This document shows positions 1 through 7,311 of a DNA stretch of 26,315 bases, piece by piece; position 1 is the first letter of the stretch; every line of letters starts with the position of its first letter. A program made the translations under genes and the position numbers. Source of the DNA: Firmicutes bacterium UBA1065 (GTDB lineage Bacteria > Bacillota > Clostridia > Tissierellales > Sedimentibacteraceae); assembly GCA_002316225.1 (NCBI GenBank), contig DCDC01000060.1:1-26315 (forward strand), given 5' to 3'. Under the pieces are notes generated by a model, which ran no database searches, was not told the origin of the DNA, and worked only from the letters and a program-made list of their open reading frames with translations.

Positions 1-50
1 TAGAATTATTCGTGTCCGAAACCGTGAGCGGATATTTTTATTATTTTTAT
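1..50 (-). repeat. End of a MITE-like palindromic element (partial, cut by window edge)
   Basis: These 50 bases are the exact reverse complement of 11824-11873, the left arm of the ~200 bp palindromic element described at 11820-12018. Only one arm is visible because the window starts inside the element. Its outer end is the AT-rich run GATATTTTTATTAT followed by T/A bases, the same terminus the complete copy has. The match stops at base 50, where the unique sequence upstream of cobU begins. The copy is in opposite orientation to the complete one. Confidence 0.85.
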
Positions 51-99
51 GCGTATGAATTGTAAGTTAAAATCTTACTGATTAGTAATACACAAATTT

Positions 100-131
100 T
101 TGTTTATTTTTTGTTAAAGTGATGGTATAAT
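100..131 (+). promoter_or_regulatory. Probable sigma-A promoter of cobU (extended -10)
   Basis: A perfect TATAAT lies at 126-131 and is preceded by TG one base upstream (TGGTATAAT), which is an extended -10. The -35 is poor: TTTATT at 103-108 has 17-bp spacing, and TTGTTT at 100-105 has 20. Transcription would start near 138, about 30 bases before the preferred cobU start. No cobalamin riboswitch fits between the repeat end and this promoter. Confidence 0.55.
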
Positions 132-168
132 GTTCATGTTATGATGAAAAATGTTGAATGGTGAAGTA

Positions 169-762
169 ATGAGTGTCATATTTATAGTCGGCGGTGCCAG
201 GAGCGGTAAAAGCACCTTTGCGGAAACAAAGGCAAAAGAATATTCGGAGAAAGTTCTCTATATAGCAACTGCCGTTATAACAGATGAGGCAATGGCTGAC
301 AGGGTAAAAAGGCACACGGCCCAAAGACCGGGTACATGGGATACTTTGGAGATGTACCGAAATTTTGAAACCTTAGTAGACAAGGCTGAATTCACAAAGG
401 CTGAAGTAGTTCTATTGGACTGCATAACAACATTGATCGGTAATTTCATGGTTGACAGCAAGCTGAATTTTGACACCTGCAGCCTTGAAGAAGTTGATAA
501 ACTGGAAAACATGATAACCGAAGAGGTTTTTTCTTTAATAAGGGTATGCAAGGCAAACAACAAAAAGCTTATTATCGTATCCAATGAAACAGGTATGGGG
601 CTTGTGCCTCCTTACTTTATGGGAAATTATTTCAGGGATATAAGCGGGCGCCTAAATAATAAGATTGGGACAGCAGCCGACCATATGTACATGATTTTTT
701 CGGGAATACCCATTAAGCTCAAGCATAAGGGGGAAATGATTAAATGGCCTCAGGATTTTTAA
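169..762 (+). CDS. cobU: Adenosylcobinamide kinase / adenosylcobinamide-phosphate guanylyltransferase (CobU)
   Basis: Bifunctional cytosolic enzyme that phosphorylates adenosylcobinamide and then transfers GMP to give AdoCbi-GDP, the activated intermediate for nucleotide-loop assembly of vitamin B12. The P-loop GGARSGKST is at residues 8-16, right at the N-terminus as usual for CobU. His49, in RVKRHTAQRP, is the likely guanylylated histidine (His46 in the Salmonella enzyme). I chose the ATG at 169 because the product then begins MSVIFIVGG, matching the family, and GGTGA lies just upstream. An in-frame ATG at 151 would add six residues but has no ribosome binding site. At 197 aa it is of normal length. 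It overlaps cobS by 19 bases, so the two are probably translationally coupled. Function is confident by motif. Confidence 0.93.
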   Translation: MSVIFIVGGARSGKSTFAETKAKEYSEKVLYIATAVITDEAMADRVKRHTAQRPGTWDTLEMYRNFETLVDKAEFTKAEVVLLDCITTLIGNFMVDSKLNFDTCSLEEVDKLENMITEEVFSLIRVCKANNKKLIIVSNETGMGLVPPYFMGNYFRDISGRLNNKIGTAADHMYMIFSGIPIKLKHKGEMIKWPQDF

Positions 763-1475
763 TTCTTATATCCTTTTTCACCCGTATTCCGATAGGGAAA
801 AAAATTGAATATAAAGAAGAAAACTTTATAAAGGCCTTAAAGCTTTACACCCTGGCCGGTGCTGTGACAGGATTGCTTTTGACTCTTACATATTTATTAT
901 TCAACTATCAAAAATCCTTCCTGAGAGGCCTGGTGCTTACCCTATCTTATGCTACCATAACAGGCGGCATACATTTGGACGGGGCTGCGGATACTGCCGA
1001 CGGTTTATTATCCGGGAGGCAGGGGGATAAAATTTTTGATATAATGAGCGATTCCCACCTTGGAGCTTTTGGAGTTATAAGCTTGATACTGATTATACTG
1101 TCTCAGTTCGTACTCTTTTCTTTCAGCAGCATAGAAACTGTATTTATGATGCCCCTGGTGGGAAAAGCAAGCACCATAGCTGCCTGCTGGAATAAAAAAT
1201 ATGCCAAGGGCACAAGGGGCCTTGGGACAGTTTTTGTAGAAAACATAGATAACAGGGTTCTCCTTGCTAATTTGGTTACCTTGTTTGTCTTTTCCATTTT
1301 ATCCTGGTACCGGACAATAATATTCACCGCATGTTTTGCCGCAATAGCTGTATCATATTTTATATCAACCCTAATAGATGAAAAAATAGGGGGGATGACA
1401 GGGGATACCTGCGGGGCAATTACTGAAATAAGCCAAATAATATTTATGATAACGGTACTTTTCTTAAAGGGATAG
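744..1475 (+). CDS. cobS: Adenosylcobinamide-GDP ribazoletransferase (cobalamin synthase CobS)
   Basis: Integral membrane enzyme that joins AdoCbi-GDP to alpha-ribazole (or its phosphate), the last joining step of the cobalamin lower loop. The family signature GGIHLDGAADTADGL is at residues 74-88, followed by MSDSHLGAFG at 101-110; these acidic motifs are where the metal and the nucleotide bind in the family. Several hydrophobic segments occur (about 38-54, 62-74, 108-128 and the C-terminal third), as expected for a polytopic protein. Length 243 aa is normal. It starts inside the 3' end of cobU and is followed two bases after its stop by the histidine phosphatase gene, so all three form one transcription unit. 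CobT, which makes alpha-ribazole-phosphate, is not in the window. Confidence 0.93.
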   Translation: MASGFLILISFFTRIPIGKKIEYKEENFIKALKLYTLAGAVTGLLLTLTYLLFNYQKSFLRGLVLTLSYATITGGIHLDGAADTADGLLSGRQGDKIFDIMSDSHLGAFGVISLILIILSQFVLFSFSSIETVFMMPLVGKASTIAACWNKKYAKGTRGLGTVFVENIDNRVLLANLVTLFVFSILSWYRTIIFTACFAAIAVSYFISTLIDEKIGGMTGDTCGAITEISQIIFMITVLFLKG

Positions 1476-1477
1476 TT

Positions 1478-2047
1478 ATGATATACTTAGTTCGCCACGG
1501 GGAGTCACAGGCAAATATCAGCAAGAGATTCAGCGGTATTACGGATGTTGAACTTACCGAAAGAGGTGCCTTGCAGGCGGCAAGGGCAGGACGGAAACTA
1601 AAGGATGAAAAAATAGACCATATTTTTTCAAGCCCCTTAAAAAGGGCAAAAAATACGGCTGAAATCATTGCAGATGAAATAGGTTTCAACAAAAAAGACA
1701 TTATAATTGATAACAGCCTTACGGAAGTTAATTTCGGCATTTTTGAAAACCTTAAATGGGAAGAAATTGTAGATATGTATGCCGATGAAATAGAAAGCTG
1801 GATAAAATTTAAGCATAAATATAAATTCCCTAAGGGGGAAGGCTATGATGATATTATTAACAGGGTATCATTTTTTATGGAAAAGGTGCCAGACAATTCA
1901 TTGATTTCGACCCATTACGGGGTTATCCAGGGGATACTCTTGTATCTTAAGATAGCTGATGATGACAGCTTGTGGAATTATGAAATTTCTAATTGCGATA
2001 TATTCGTAATAAATAACAAAAAAATTGACAGGATAATTAAATGTTGA
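1478..2047 (+). CDS. cobC: Histidine phosphatase, probable alpha-ribazole phosphatase (CobC)
   Basis: Member of the phosphoglycerate-mutase-like histidine phosphatase superfamily. RHGES at residues 6-10 carries the nucleophilic His7, Glu83 in LTEVNFG fits the general acid position, and the second catalytic histidine is His146 in STHYGV. The superfamily is functionally broad. The assignment to alpha-ribazole-5'-phosphate (or adenosylcobalamin-phosphate) dephosphorylation rests on position immediately after cobU and cobS, two bases from the cobS stop. The 189-aa length fits CobC. If it were not CobC, a generic small phosphatase would be the alternative, but the operon context makes this unlikely. 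Confidence 0.85.
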   Translation: MIYLVRHGESQANISKRFSGITDVELTERGALQAARAGRKLKDEKIDHIFSSPLKRAKNTAEIIADEIGFNKKDIIIDNSLTEVNFGIFENLKWEEIVDMYADEIESWIKFKHKYKFPKGEGYDDIINRVSFFMEKVPDNSLISTHYGVIQGILLYLKIADDDSLWNYEISNCDIFVINNKKIDRIIKC

Positions 2048-2104
2048 TTTAAAATCTTTTGATTTTATATATAAAATAAACATAACATCTATGGAGGAAA
2101 TAAT

Positions 2105-3301
2105 ATGAATGTATTAGTAATTAACTGCGGCAGTTCATCATTGAAGTATCAGTTGATTAATATGGATGATGAATCTGTTTTAGCCAAAGGTCTGGTTGAA
2201 AGAATCGGAATTGAAGGCAGTTTATTGAAACACGAAAAAACGGGAATGGACAAATTGATCATTGAAGAACCTTTAAAGACCCACAAGGAAGCGATCAATC
2301 TTGTTCTGAAAACATTGCTTGATGAAAAATACGGAGCAGTGAAATCTTTGGACGAAATTGATGCCGTAGGGCACAGGGTGGTTCACGGCGGCGAAAAATT
2401 TGCATCTTCGGTTTTAATTGACGACGAAGTGATTGAAGCCATGAAGGAATGCATAGGTTTGGCACCCCTTCACAATCCACCCAACATCATTGGTATTGAA
2501 GCCTGCAAGGATTTATTGCCTGATGTACCCATGGTAGGAGTATTTGATACTGCATTCCATCAGACGATGCCTCCTGTATCCTTCATATATCCTTTGCCCT
2601 ATGAGTTATACGAAAACTTAAAAATCAGAAGATATGGGTTCCACGGAACTTCACATAAATATGTATCCGAAAGAGTTGCCCAGATTACGGGAAAGAGCCT
2701 GGAAGGAACAAAAATTATTACCTGCCACCTGGGAAACGGTGCAAGCCTGACAGCAATAAAAGATGGAAAGTCCTTTGATACTTCAATGGGAATGACTCCT
2801 CTGGAAGGTTTGGTAATGGGAACAAGATGCGGAGACATAGACCCTGCAATAGTGACCTTCTTGATGACGAAACAAGGCATGACAGCTGAAGAAGTTGATA
2901 ATTTAATGAACAAAAAATCGGGAGTATTGGGTATTTCCGGCGTTTCCAACGATTTCAGGGACATTGAAGCTGAAGCTGAAAAAGGCAATATGAGAGCTAA
3001 GTTAGCCCTTGATAAGTTTGCATATACCGTTAAAAAGTATATAGGCTCATATGCTGCAGCTATGGGTGGTTTGGATTACCTTGTATTCACTGCCGGCCTT
3101 GGAGAAAATTCAGCTCCTGCAAGAAAACAGGTATGTGAAGGCTTAGAATTCTTAGGTGTTGAAATAGATGAAGAAAAGAACAACATAAGGGGAAAAGAAG
3201 CCGAAATTTCCAAAGACGGGTCCAGGGTAAGAGTATTCGTTATTCCTACAAATGAGGAACTGATGATTGCAAGGGATACTAAGGAATTAACCAGCAAATA
3301 A
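2105..3301 (+). CDS. ackA: Acetate kinase
   Basis: Converts acetyl phosphate and ADP to acetate and ATP, the substrate-level phosphorylation step of acetogenic fermentation in the cytosol. The ASKHA-fold signatures are all present: NCGSSSLKYQLI near the N-terminus, HRVVHGGEKF, FDTAFHQTMP, RYGFHGTSHKYVS, LGNGASLTAI and FTAGLGENS. Length 398 aa is full. The ATG has a GGAGG at 2093-2097. The 57-base gap after cobC contains AT-rich sequence with a possible weak promoter (TTGATT 2044-2049, TATATA 2066-2071), so ackA may be transcribed separately. The usual partner pta is not adjacent. Confidence 0.97.
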   Translation: MNVLVINCGSSSLKYQLINMDDESVLAKGLVERIGIEGSLLKHEKTGMDKLIIEEPLKTHKEAINLVLKTLLDEKYGAVKSLDEIDAVGHRVVHGGEKFASSVLIDDEVIEAMKECIGLAPLHNPPNIIGIEACKDLLPDVPMVGVFDTAFHQTMPPVSFIYPLPYELYENLKIRRYGFHGTSHKYVSERVAQITGKSLEGTKIITCHLGNGASLTAIKDGKSFDTSMGMTPLEGLVMGTRCGDIDPAIVTFLMTKQGMTAEEVDNLMNKKSGVLGISGVSNDFRDIEAEAEKGNMRAKLALDKFAYTVKKYIGSYAAAMGGLDYLVFTAGLGENSAPARKQVCEGLEFLGVEIDEEKNNIRGKEAEISKDGSRVRVFVIPTNEELMIARDTKELTSK

Positions 3302-3316
3302 AGAAAAAATATTACC

Positions 3317-3345
3317 TTGACAAATATTTTCTTTTTTCATATAAT
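3317..3345 (+). promoter_or_regulatory. Consensus sigma-A promoter upstream of the DUF177-rpmF pair
   Basis: TTGACA at 3317-3322 and TATAAT at 3340-3345 with exactly 17 bp between them: a perfect match to the vegetative consensus. The start of transcription would be near 3352, giving a leader of about 20 bases before the ATG at 3372. It lies directly behind ackA and separates ackA from the ribosomal/lipid genes. Confidence 0.88.
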
Positions 3346-3371
3346 TAACTCTGCAATTTAAGGGTGGTATT

Positions 3372-3866
3372 ATGTTACTTAAAATCAATAAATTTTTGTC
3401 ATCTGATGATGTGTCCTTAAAAGTGAATGAGAGTTTTACAATAGATGATGAAGAATTCTTAAAAGAAACACGTCTTGACAAAAATGTTTTAATAACCGGC
3501 GAGATATATAGAATTAAAGATTCATTAACATTTTCAGGCAAATTGGAATATGTAATAACCGTTGAATGTGCCAGGTGTTTAAAAGAGTTCGACAAAAAAA
3601 TTGAAACTAAATTTTTGGCTGACCTGGTAGAAGAGGAAGATATGGAATCCGACAACCTTCAAATGGTTATAACAGACGGAACCATTAAGATGGATGAAGC
3701 AATCAAACAGTTGATTTATTTGTCCATGCCCATGAAATCATTGTGCCGGGATGACTGTAAAGGAATATGCCCTAATTGCGGAGTTAATTTAAATGAAGAA
3801 ACATGTAAATGCGAAAACAGCATAACAGATCCCAGGTTTGATAAGTTGAAGGACCTGTTGAAATAA
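3372..3866 (+). CDS. yceD: DUF177 (YceD-family) protein upstream of rpmF
   Basis: A 164-aa acidic protein of the DUF177 family, almost always encoded just before rpmF. The family has been linked to 23S rRNA accumulation in plants and E. coli, but its biochemical role is not settled. Visible features are an ECARC pair (Cys66, Cys69) and a cysteine-rich C-terminal segment with Cys125, Cys129, Cys133, Cys136, Cys145 and Cys147, including GICPNCGVNL, which looks like a small zinc-binding knuckle. AGGGTGG at 3361-3367 precedes the ATG. The rpmF ribosome binding site starts at the base after its stop codon, so the two genes are tightly coupled. Confidence 0.9.
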   Translation: MLLKINKFLSSDDVSLKVNESFTIDDEEFLKETRLDKNVLITGEIYRIKDSLTFSGKLEYVITVECARCLKEFDKKIETKFLADLVEEEDMESDNLQMVITDGTIKMDEAIKQLIYLSMPMKSLCRDDCKGICPNCGVNLNEETCKCENSITDPRFDKLKDLLK

Positions 3867-3878
3867 GGAGGTGTAAAG

Positions 3879-4058
3879 ATGGCAGTACCAAAGAGAAAAA
3901 CTTCCAAGGCCCGAAGAGATTCAAGAAGAGCAGCCAACGCAAAACTTACTGTTCCTAATACTGTGGAATGTCCACAATGTCACGAACAAAAGCTACCTCA
4001 CCGAGTATGTCCGGCATGCGGATACTATGACGGTAAAGAAGTGGTGGCTGTTGAATAA
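3879..4058 (+). CDS. rpmF: 50S ribosomal protein L32
   Basis: A 59-residue protein beginning MAVPKRKTSKARRDSRRA, the typical basic N-terminus of L32, followed by the zinc-ribbon cysteines CPQC (31-34) and CPAC (44-47) and ending DGKEVVAVE. The four cysteines mark this as the zinc-binding form. L32 is a component of the large ribosomal subunit near the exit tunnel. The ATG at 3879 follows GGAGGTG at 3867-3873, which abuts the stop codon of the DUF177 gene. A hairpin terminator lies 11 bases downstream. Confidence 0.97.
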   Translation: MAVPKRKTSKARRDSRRAANAKLTVPNTVECPQCHEQKLPHRVCPACGYYDGKEVVAVE

Positions 4059-4069
4059 AGTAAGGCTAT

Positions 4070-4096
4070 AAAAATAGTGCCGTGCACTATTTTTTT
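4070..4096 (+). terminator. Intrinsic terminator after rpmF
   Basis: The arms AAAAATAGTGC (4070-4080) and GCACTATTTTT (4084-4094) are perfectly complementary around a CGT loop, and the 3' arm runs into a seven-T tract at 4090-4096. This should end, or attenuate, transcription from the promoter at 3317 before plsX. Confidence 0.8.
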
Positions 4097-4097
4097 A

Positions 4098-4126
4098 TTG
4101 CAAAACAAATATTACTGCTATATACT
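4098..4126 (+). promoter_or_regulatory. Possible sigma-A promoter of plsX
   Basis: TTGCAA at 4098-4103 and TATACT at 4121-4126 with 17-bp spacing, placed directly behind the rpmF terminator. Transcription would begin near 4133. I looked for a FapR-type operator here and did not find a convincing one. Confidence 0.55.
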
Positions 4127-4156
4127 ATTTCATGAGTACATGTAACAGAGGTGGAT

Positions 4157-5155
4157 ATGATAATTGCAATAGATGCCATGGGGGGAGACAATGCGCCCCA
4201 GGCTCTTGTCAAGGGTAGTATAGAGGCAAGGGATGAATACAATTTAAATATTGTTTTAGCCGGAAAAGAAAAGGAAATCAAAAAAATATTGGAAAAAAAC
4301 ACATCAAATTTCAATAATATCGAAATCCTTGACGCGGAAGATATAATTACAAATGACGATAAACCAGTCCTTGCTATAAGACGTAAGAAAGAGTCTTCAA
4401 TGGTTAAAGCCTTGTATGCGGTCAAGGAAGGCAGGGCCGATGCTTTAGTTTCTGCAGGCAGCACGGGTGCCTTTTTAAGCGGGGGAACCCTTATTATAGG
4501 CAGGATTGAAGGAATTGAAAGACCTGCAATAGGATCCTTGATACCCGATATGTCGGGGGGCTTGTTTTTATTGATAGATTCCGGCGCAAACGTAGATTCA
4601 AAACCACAGTTTTTGTATGATTTTGCCCTTATGGGCCATATTTACATGAAAAGAGTAATGAATATCACCTCTCCCAGGATTGCCCTGGCTAATATAGGCA
4701 CGGAAAAGACTAAGGGGGATAAGCTGACCCTTGAAACATATAAATTGCTGGAAGATTCAAATATTTCCATAAACTTTGTAGGAAACCTTGAAGCGAGAGA
4801 CTTGCTCAGGGGAAAGGCTGATATTGTCGTGTGTGACGGGTTTACGGGAAACATGATATTGAAAACCATAGAAGGAACAGCCTTAGAGCTTATGAGGGGC
4901 CTGAAAGAAGAAATCATGTCCAGTTTCAGGACTAAAATAGGCGGTGCCCTGATAAAACCGGCACTTAAGAATTTCAAAAGCAAATTGGATTATTCGGAGC
5001 ATGGGGGTGCACCCTTCCTGGGAGTGAAAGCCCCTCTGATAAAGGCCCACGGCAGTTCAGATGCCAAGGCCGTTAAAAATGCCATACGCCAGGCAAAAAT
5101 CTGCGTTGAAAGCAAGGTGAATGAATTAATCGAAGAGAGCATGACGAGGAGGTGA
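4157..5155 (+). CDS. plsX: Phosphate acyltransferase PlsX
   Basis: Peripheral membrane enzyme that converts acyl-ACP and phosphate to acyl-phosphate, the acyl donor for PlsY in bacterial phospholipid synthesis. The protein begins MIIAIDAMGGDNAP, the typical PlsX N-terminus; SAGSTGAFLSGG, the glycine-rich VCDGFTGNMILKT and GAPFLGV are further family signatures. I start at the ATG at 4157: AGAGGTGG (4047+100, i.e. 4147-4154) is its ribosome binding site, and the GTG at 4151 lies inside that site. Length is 332 aa, normal. Its final codons AGG AGG TGA also form the ribosome binding site of acpP, so acyl carrier protein follows immediately. Confidence 0.95.
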   Translation: MIIAIDAMGGDNAPQALVKGSIEARDEYNLNIVLAGKEKEIKKILEKNTSNFNNIEILDAEDIITNDDKPVLAIRRKKESSMVKALYAVKEGRADALVSAGSTGAFLSGGTLIIGRIEGIERPAIGSLIPDMSGGLFLLIDSGANVDSKPQFLYDFALMGHIYMKRVMNITSPRIALANIGTEKTKGDKLTLETYKLLEDSNISINFVGNLEARDLLRGKADIVVCDGFTGNMILKTIEGTALELMRGLKEEIMSSFRTKIGGALIKPALKNFKSKLDYSEHGGAPFLGVKAPLIKAHGSSDAKAVKNAIRQAKICVESKVNELIEESMTRR

Positions 5156-5159
5156 TTAT

Positions 5160-5387
5160 ATGTTTGAAAGAATCAGAGAATTGGTTGCAGAGAAGGTCGG
5201 TATTGATCCTGAAGATATAACGCCGGATACATCCTTTGCAGACGATTTGGATGCGGATTCAATAACACTTTTTGAATTGATAATGGCAATAGAAGACGAA
5301 TTCGACATAGAAGTTGATGATGAAAGCATTGAAAAAATCGAAACAGTCGGAGACATTGTAAAATATTTGGAAGAGATAAATAATTAA
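5160..5387 (+). CDS. acpP: Acyl carrier protein
   Basis: Small acidic four-helix carrier of fatty acyl chains, 75 aa. The phosphopantetheine attachment serine is Ser34 in DADSITLFE (the DSL motif reads DSI here). The protein supplies acyl-ACP for PlsX, encoded just before it, and for fatty acid elongation. The ATG lies four bases after the plsX stop and uses the AGGAGGTGA that ends plsX as ribosome binding site. The fabH, fabD, fabG and fabF genes that often stand between plsX, acpP and rnc are absent here. Confidence 0.96.
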   Translation: MFERIRELVAEKVGIDPEDITPDTSFADDLDADSITLFELIMAIEDEFDIEVDDESIEKIETVGDIVKYLEEINN

Positions 5388-5469
5388 AGAGGTATGGGGA
5401 CACTGTATCGGGGCATTCCTTTAAGAATCGACCCCATAGCATAGATGTACTATAAGATGTGTCCTCTTT
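5387..5469 (+). promoter_or_regulatory. Hairpin-forming leader upstream of rnc
   Basis: The stretch between acpP and rnc holds nested inverted repeats: TATGGGG (5393-5399) with CCCCATA (5432-5438), and, as an alternative outer pairing, GGGGACAC (5396-5403) with GTGTCCTC (5459-5466, one G-T pair). AAAGAGG at 5386-5392 can also pair with CCTCTTT at 5463-5469. Together they could fold a long imperfect stem in the mRNA ahead of the RNase III gene. Whether it is a regulatory stem or a decayed repeat element cannot be told from one sequence. Confidence 0.4.
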
Positions 5470-5513
5470 CCTTTTTTGGATATTCTGAAGGGGTCCTTGA
5501 GGGGAGGGAAAAA

Positions 5514-6221
5514 ATGAATAAAGACAGGATTCATGAGTTCGAAAAGATTATTAATTATGCATTTAATAACATTAAACTGCTGGAAAATTCCCTTACGCAC
5601 AGTTCATATTCAAACGAGGATAAGGCCTATAACAAGATAAATAACGAAAGGCTTGAATTTTTGGGAGATGCGGTTCTTAGCATTTCCGTGAGTCGCTTCA
5701 TTTATGACCAATTCCCGGATTATCCCGAAGGTGAGCTGACCAAATTGAGGGCCCGGGTGGTATGCGAGGATACCTTGAGCTTAGTGGCCGAAAAACTAAA
5801 TTTAGGCCAATATCTCCTCCTGGGCAAAGGAGAGGAAGCATCAGGAGGAAGGGAAAGAAAGTCCATACTGGCGGATGCTCTTGAAGCTGTCATAGCTGCC
5901 ATATACTTAGACGGAGGCTACAAGGAAGCCGAAAAATTCGTACTGGTTCATTTAACCGAGTATATAAAAACAGCCGTTAAGGGAAAAATCGTAACGGATT
6001 ACAAGTCCTATCTCCAGGAATATTATCAAAGCAGGAGCCAGAACTGCAAAATAAGATACATAGTGGAAAAGGAAGAAGGGCCCGACCATGAAAAGGTATT
6101 TCATGTAAATGTGATGATCAATAAAAGCGTGGTCGGAAAAGGAGTGGGAAAGAACAAGAAAATTGCTGAGCAGAATGCCGCCAGAGATGCACTTATAAAA
6201 GAAGGGCACTTAGATGAATAA
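5514..6221 (+). CDS. rnc: Ribonuclease III
   Basis: Double-strand-specific endoribonuclease for rRNA and mRNA processing. The catalytic signature NERLEFLGD is at residues 44-52, the second acidic site is in SILADALEAVIAAIYLDGG, and a C-terminal double-stranded-RNA-binding domain ends with VGKGVGKNKKIAEQNAARDA. I start at the ATG at 5514 with GGGGAGGG (5501-5508) in front. An in-frame ATG at 5445 would add 23 residues that do not resemble RNase III and that overlap the hairpin leader. Length from 5514 is 235 aa, normal. It overlaps the next gene by eight bases. Confidence 0.95.
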   Translation: MNKDRIHEFEKIINYAFNNIKLLENSLTHSSYSNEDKAYNKINNERLEFLGDAVLSISVSRFIYDQFPDYPEGELTKLRARVVCEDTLSLVAEKLNLGQYLLLGKGEEASGGRERKSILADALEAVIAAIYLDGGYKEAEKFVLVHLTEYIKTAVKGKIVTDYKSYLQEYYQSRSQNCKIRYIVEKEEGPDHEKVFHVNVMINKSVVGKGVGKNKKIAEQNAARDALIKEGHLDE

Positions 6222-7311
6222 AAAAGTAAAAATAATCCCAATTTTTGTACCACATGCAGGTTGCCCAAACAAGTGTGTTTTCTGCAACCAAAGGAGGATC
6301 ACAGGCCGGAAGGATGACAAGATTGATGGGGTATATGTAAGAAATAGGGTTGAAAAATATATAAAAACCATAGATAAGGATACATATGTGGAAGTGGCAT
6401 TTTTTGGGGGGTCATTTACCGCCATCGATCCTCAAATCCAAAAGGATCTCTTGATGGCTGCCAGGCTTTACAAGGATTCGGGAATCATAAAAAGAATCAG
6501 GTGCTCCACAAGGCCGGATGCCATAAATGAAGAGATATTAAGGCTGCAAAAAGAATATGGCATGGATATAATTGAATTAGGTATACAGAGTCTGGATGAT
6601 GATGTATTGATTAAGTCAAACCGAGGCCACAACAAGAGCCAATCACTATCAGCGAGCCGCTTGATAAAGGAGCACGGATTTATTTTAGGTCACCAGATAA
6701 TGCCGGGACTTCCGGGAAGCACCAGGGAAAAGGACTTAAAAACATGCCTGGAGTCCATAGAAATGAAACCTGACATGGTTCGAATCTATCCTACCTTAGT
6801 GATTAAGGATACGGACCTCTATGACATGTACTTAGAGGGCTCCTATAAGCCCCTGACCTTGGAAGAGGCTATAGAATTGTCGGCTTATATCTACAGTCTA
6901 TACAGAATAAATGATATAAATGTTATAAGAATAGGACTTCAAAATACCGAATCCGTAAATGAAAATGAGGATGTAATAGCAGGACCTTTTCATCCTGCTT
7001 TCAGGCAGCTGGTTGAAGATAGAATCTTCCTGTTTGCCTTGAAATCCCAATTAAGCAAGCTTAACATGGAAGATATTTTAGAGGGCATTGTAATTCATGC
7101 GCCCCAGGAACTCATGAGCAATCTGGCAGGACAAAAAAGGAATAATGTCAATAAGCTGAAAGAAATATTTTCAATCAAAGATATATCCTTTAAGATGAAA
7201 AATAATGATATAATTGATATATACGGTAAGAATAAGAAATTATGCTCCTTTAGCAATAAAGATGTTTTTCAAAATTATTTAACCATGCAATCGGAGGATT
7301 TATGTATTTAA
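6214..7311 (+). CDS. Elp3-like radical SAM protein (rnc-smc intergenic type)
   Basis: A 365-aa radical S-adenosylmethionine protein. The 4Fe-4S cluster motif is Cys17, Cys21 and Cys24 in GCPNKCVFCNQRR, followed by the glycine-rich FFGGSFTAI and by IELGIQSLDDDVL, typical of the Elp3/HemN-like branch. It lacks the C-terminal GNAT acetyltransferase domain of true Elp3, so automatic names such as elongator protein 3 overstate what is known. Genes like this commonly sit between rnc and smc in Clostridia. The substrate is unknown; a tRNA modification role is possible but unproven. It overlaps both rnc (8 bases) and smc (10 bases), implying translational coupling. Confidence 0.85.
   Translation: MNKKVKIIPIFVPHAGCPNKCVFCNQRRITGRKDDKIDGVYVRNRVEKYIKTIDKDTYVEVAFFGGSFTAIDPQIQKDLLMAARLYKDSGIIKRIRCSTRPDAINEEILRLQKEYGMDIIELGIQSLDDDVLIKSNRGHNKSQSLSASRLIKEHGFILGHQIMPGLPGSTREKDLKTCLESIEMKPDMVRIYPTLVIKDTDLYDMYLEGSYKPLTLEEAIELSAYIYSLYRINDINVIRIGLQNTESVNENEDVIAGPFHPAFRQLVEDRIFLFALKSQLSKLNMEDILEGIVIHAPQELMSNLAGQKRNNVNKLKEIFSIKDISFKMKNNDIIDIYGKNKKLCSFSNKDVFQNYLTMQSEDLCI

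Noticed and set aside
51..168. Cobalamin riboswitch upstream of cobU
   Set aside because: Only about 118 bases separate the repeat from cobU, the promoter is at its 3' end, and no B12-box-like sequence is present.
3301..3337. Possible terminator after ackA (AAGAAAA... with ...TTTTCTTTTTT)
   Set aside because: The stem is all A-T with a bulge and overlaps the consensus promoter at 3317; too weak to call.
4097..4156. FapR operator before plsX
   Set aside because: No convincing match to the known inverted-repeat FapR site, and no fapR gene beside plsX.
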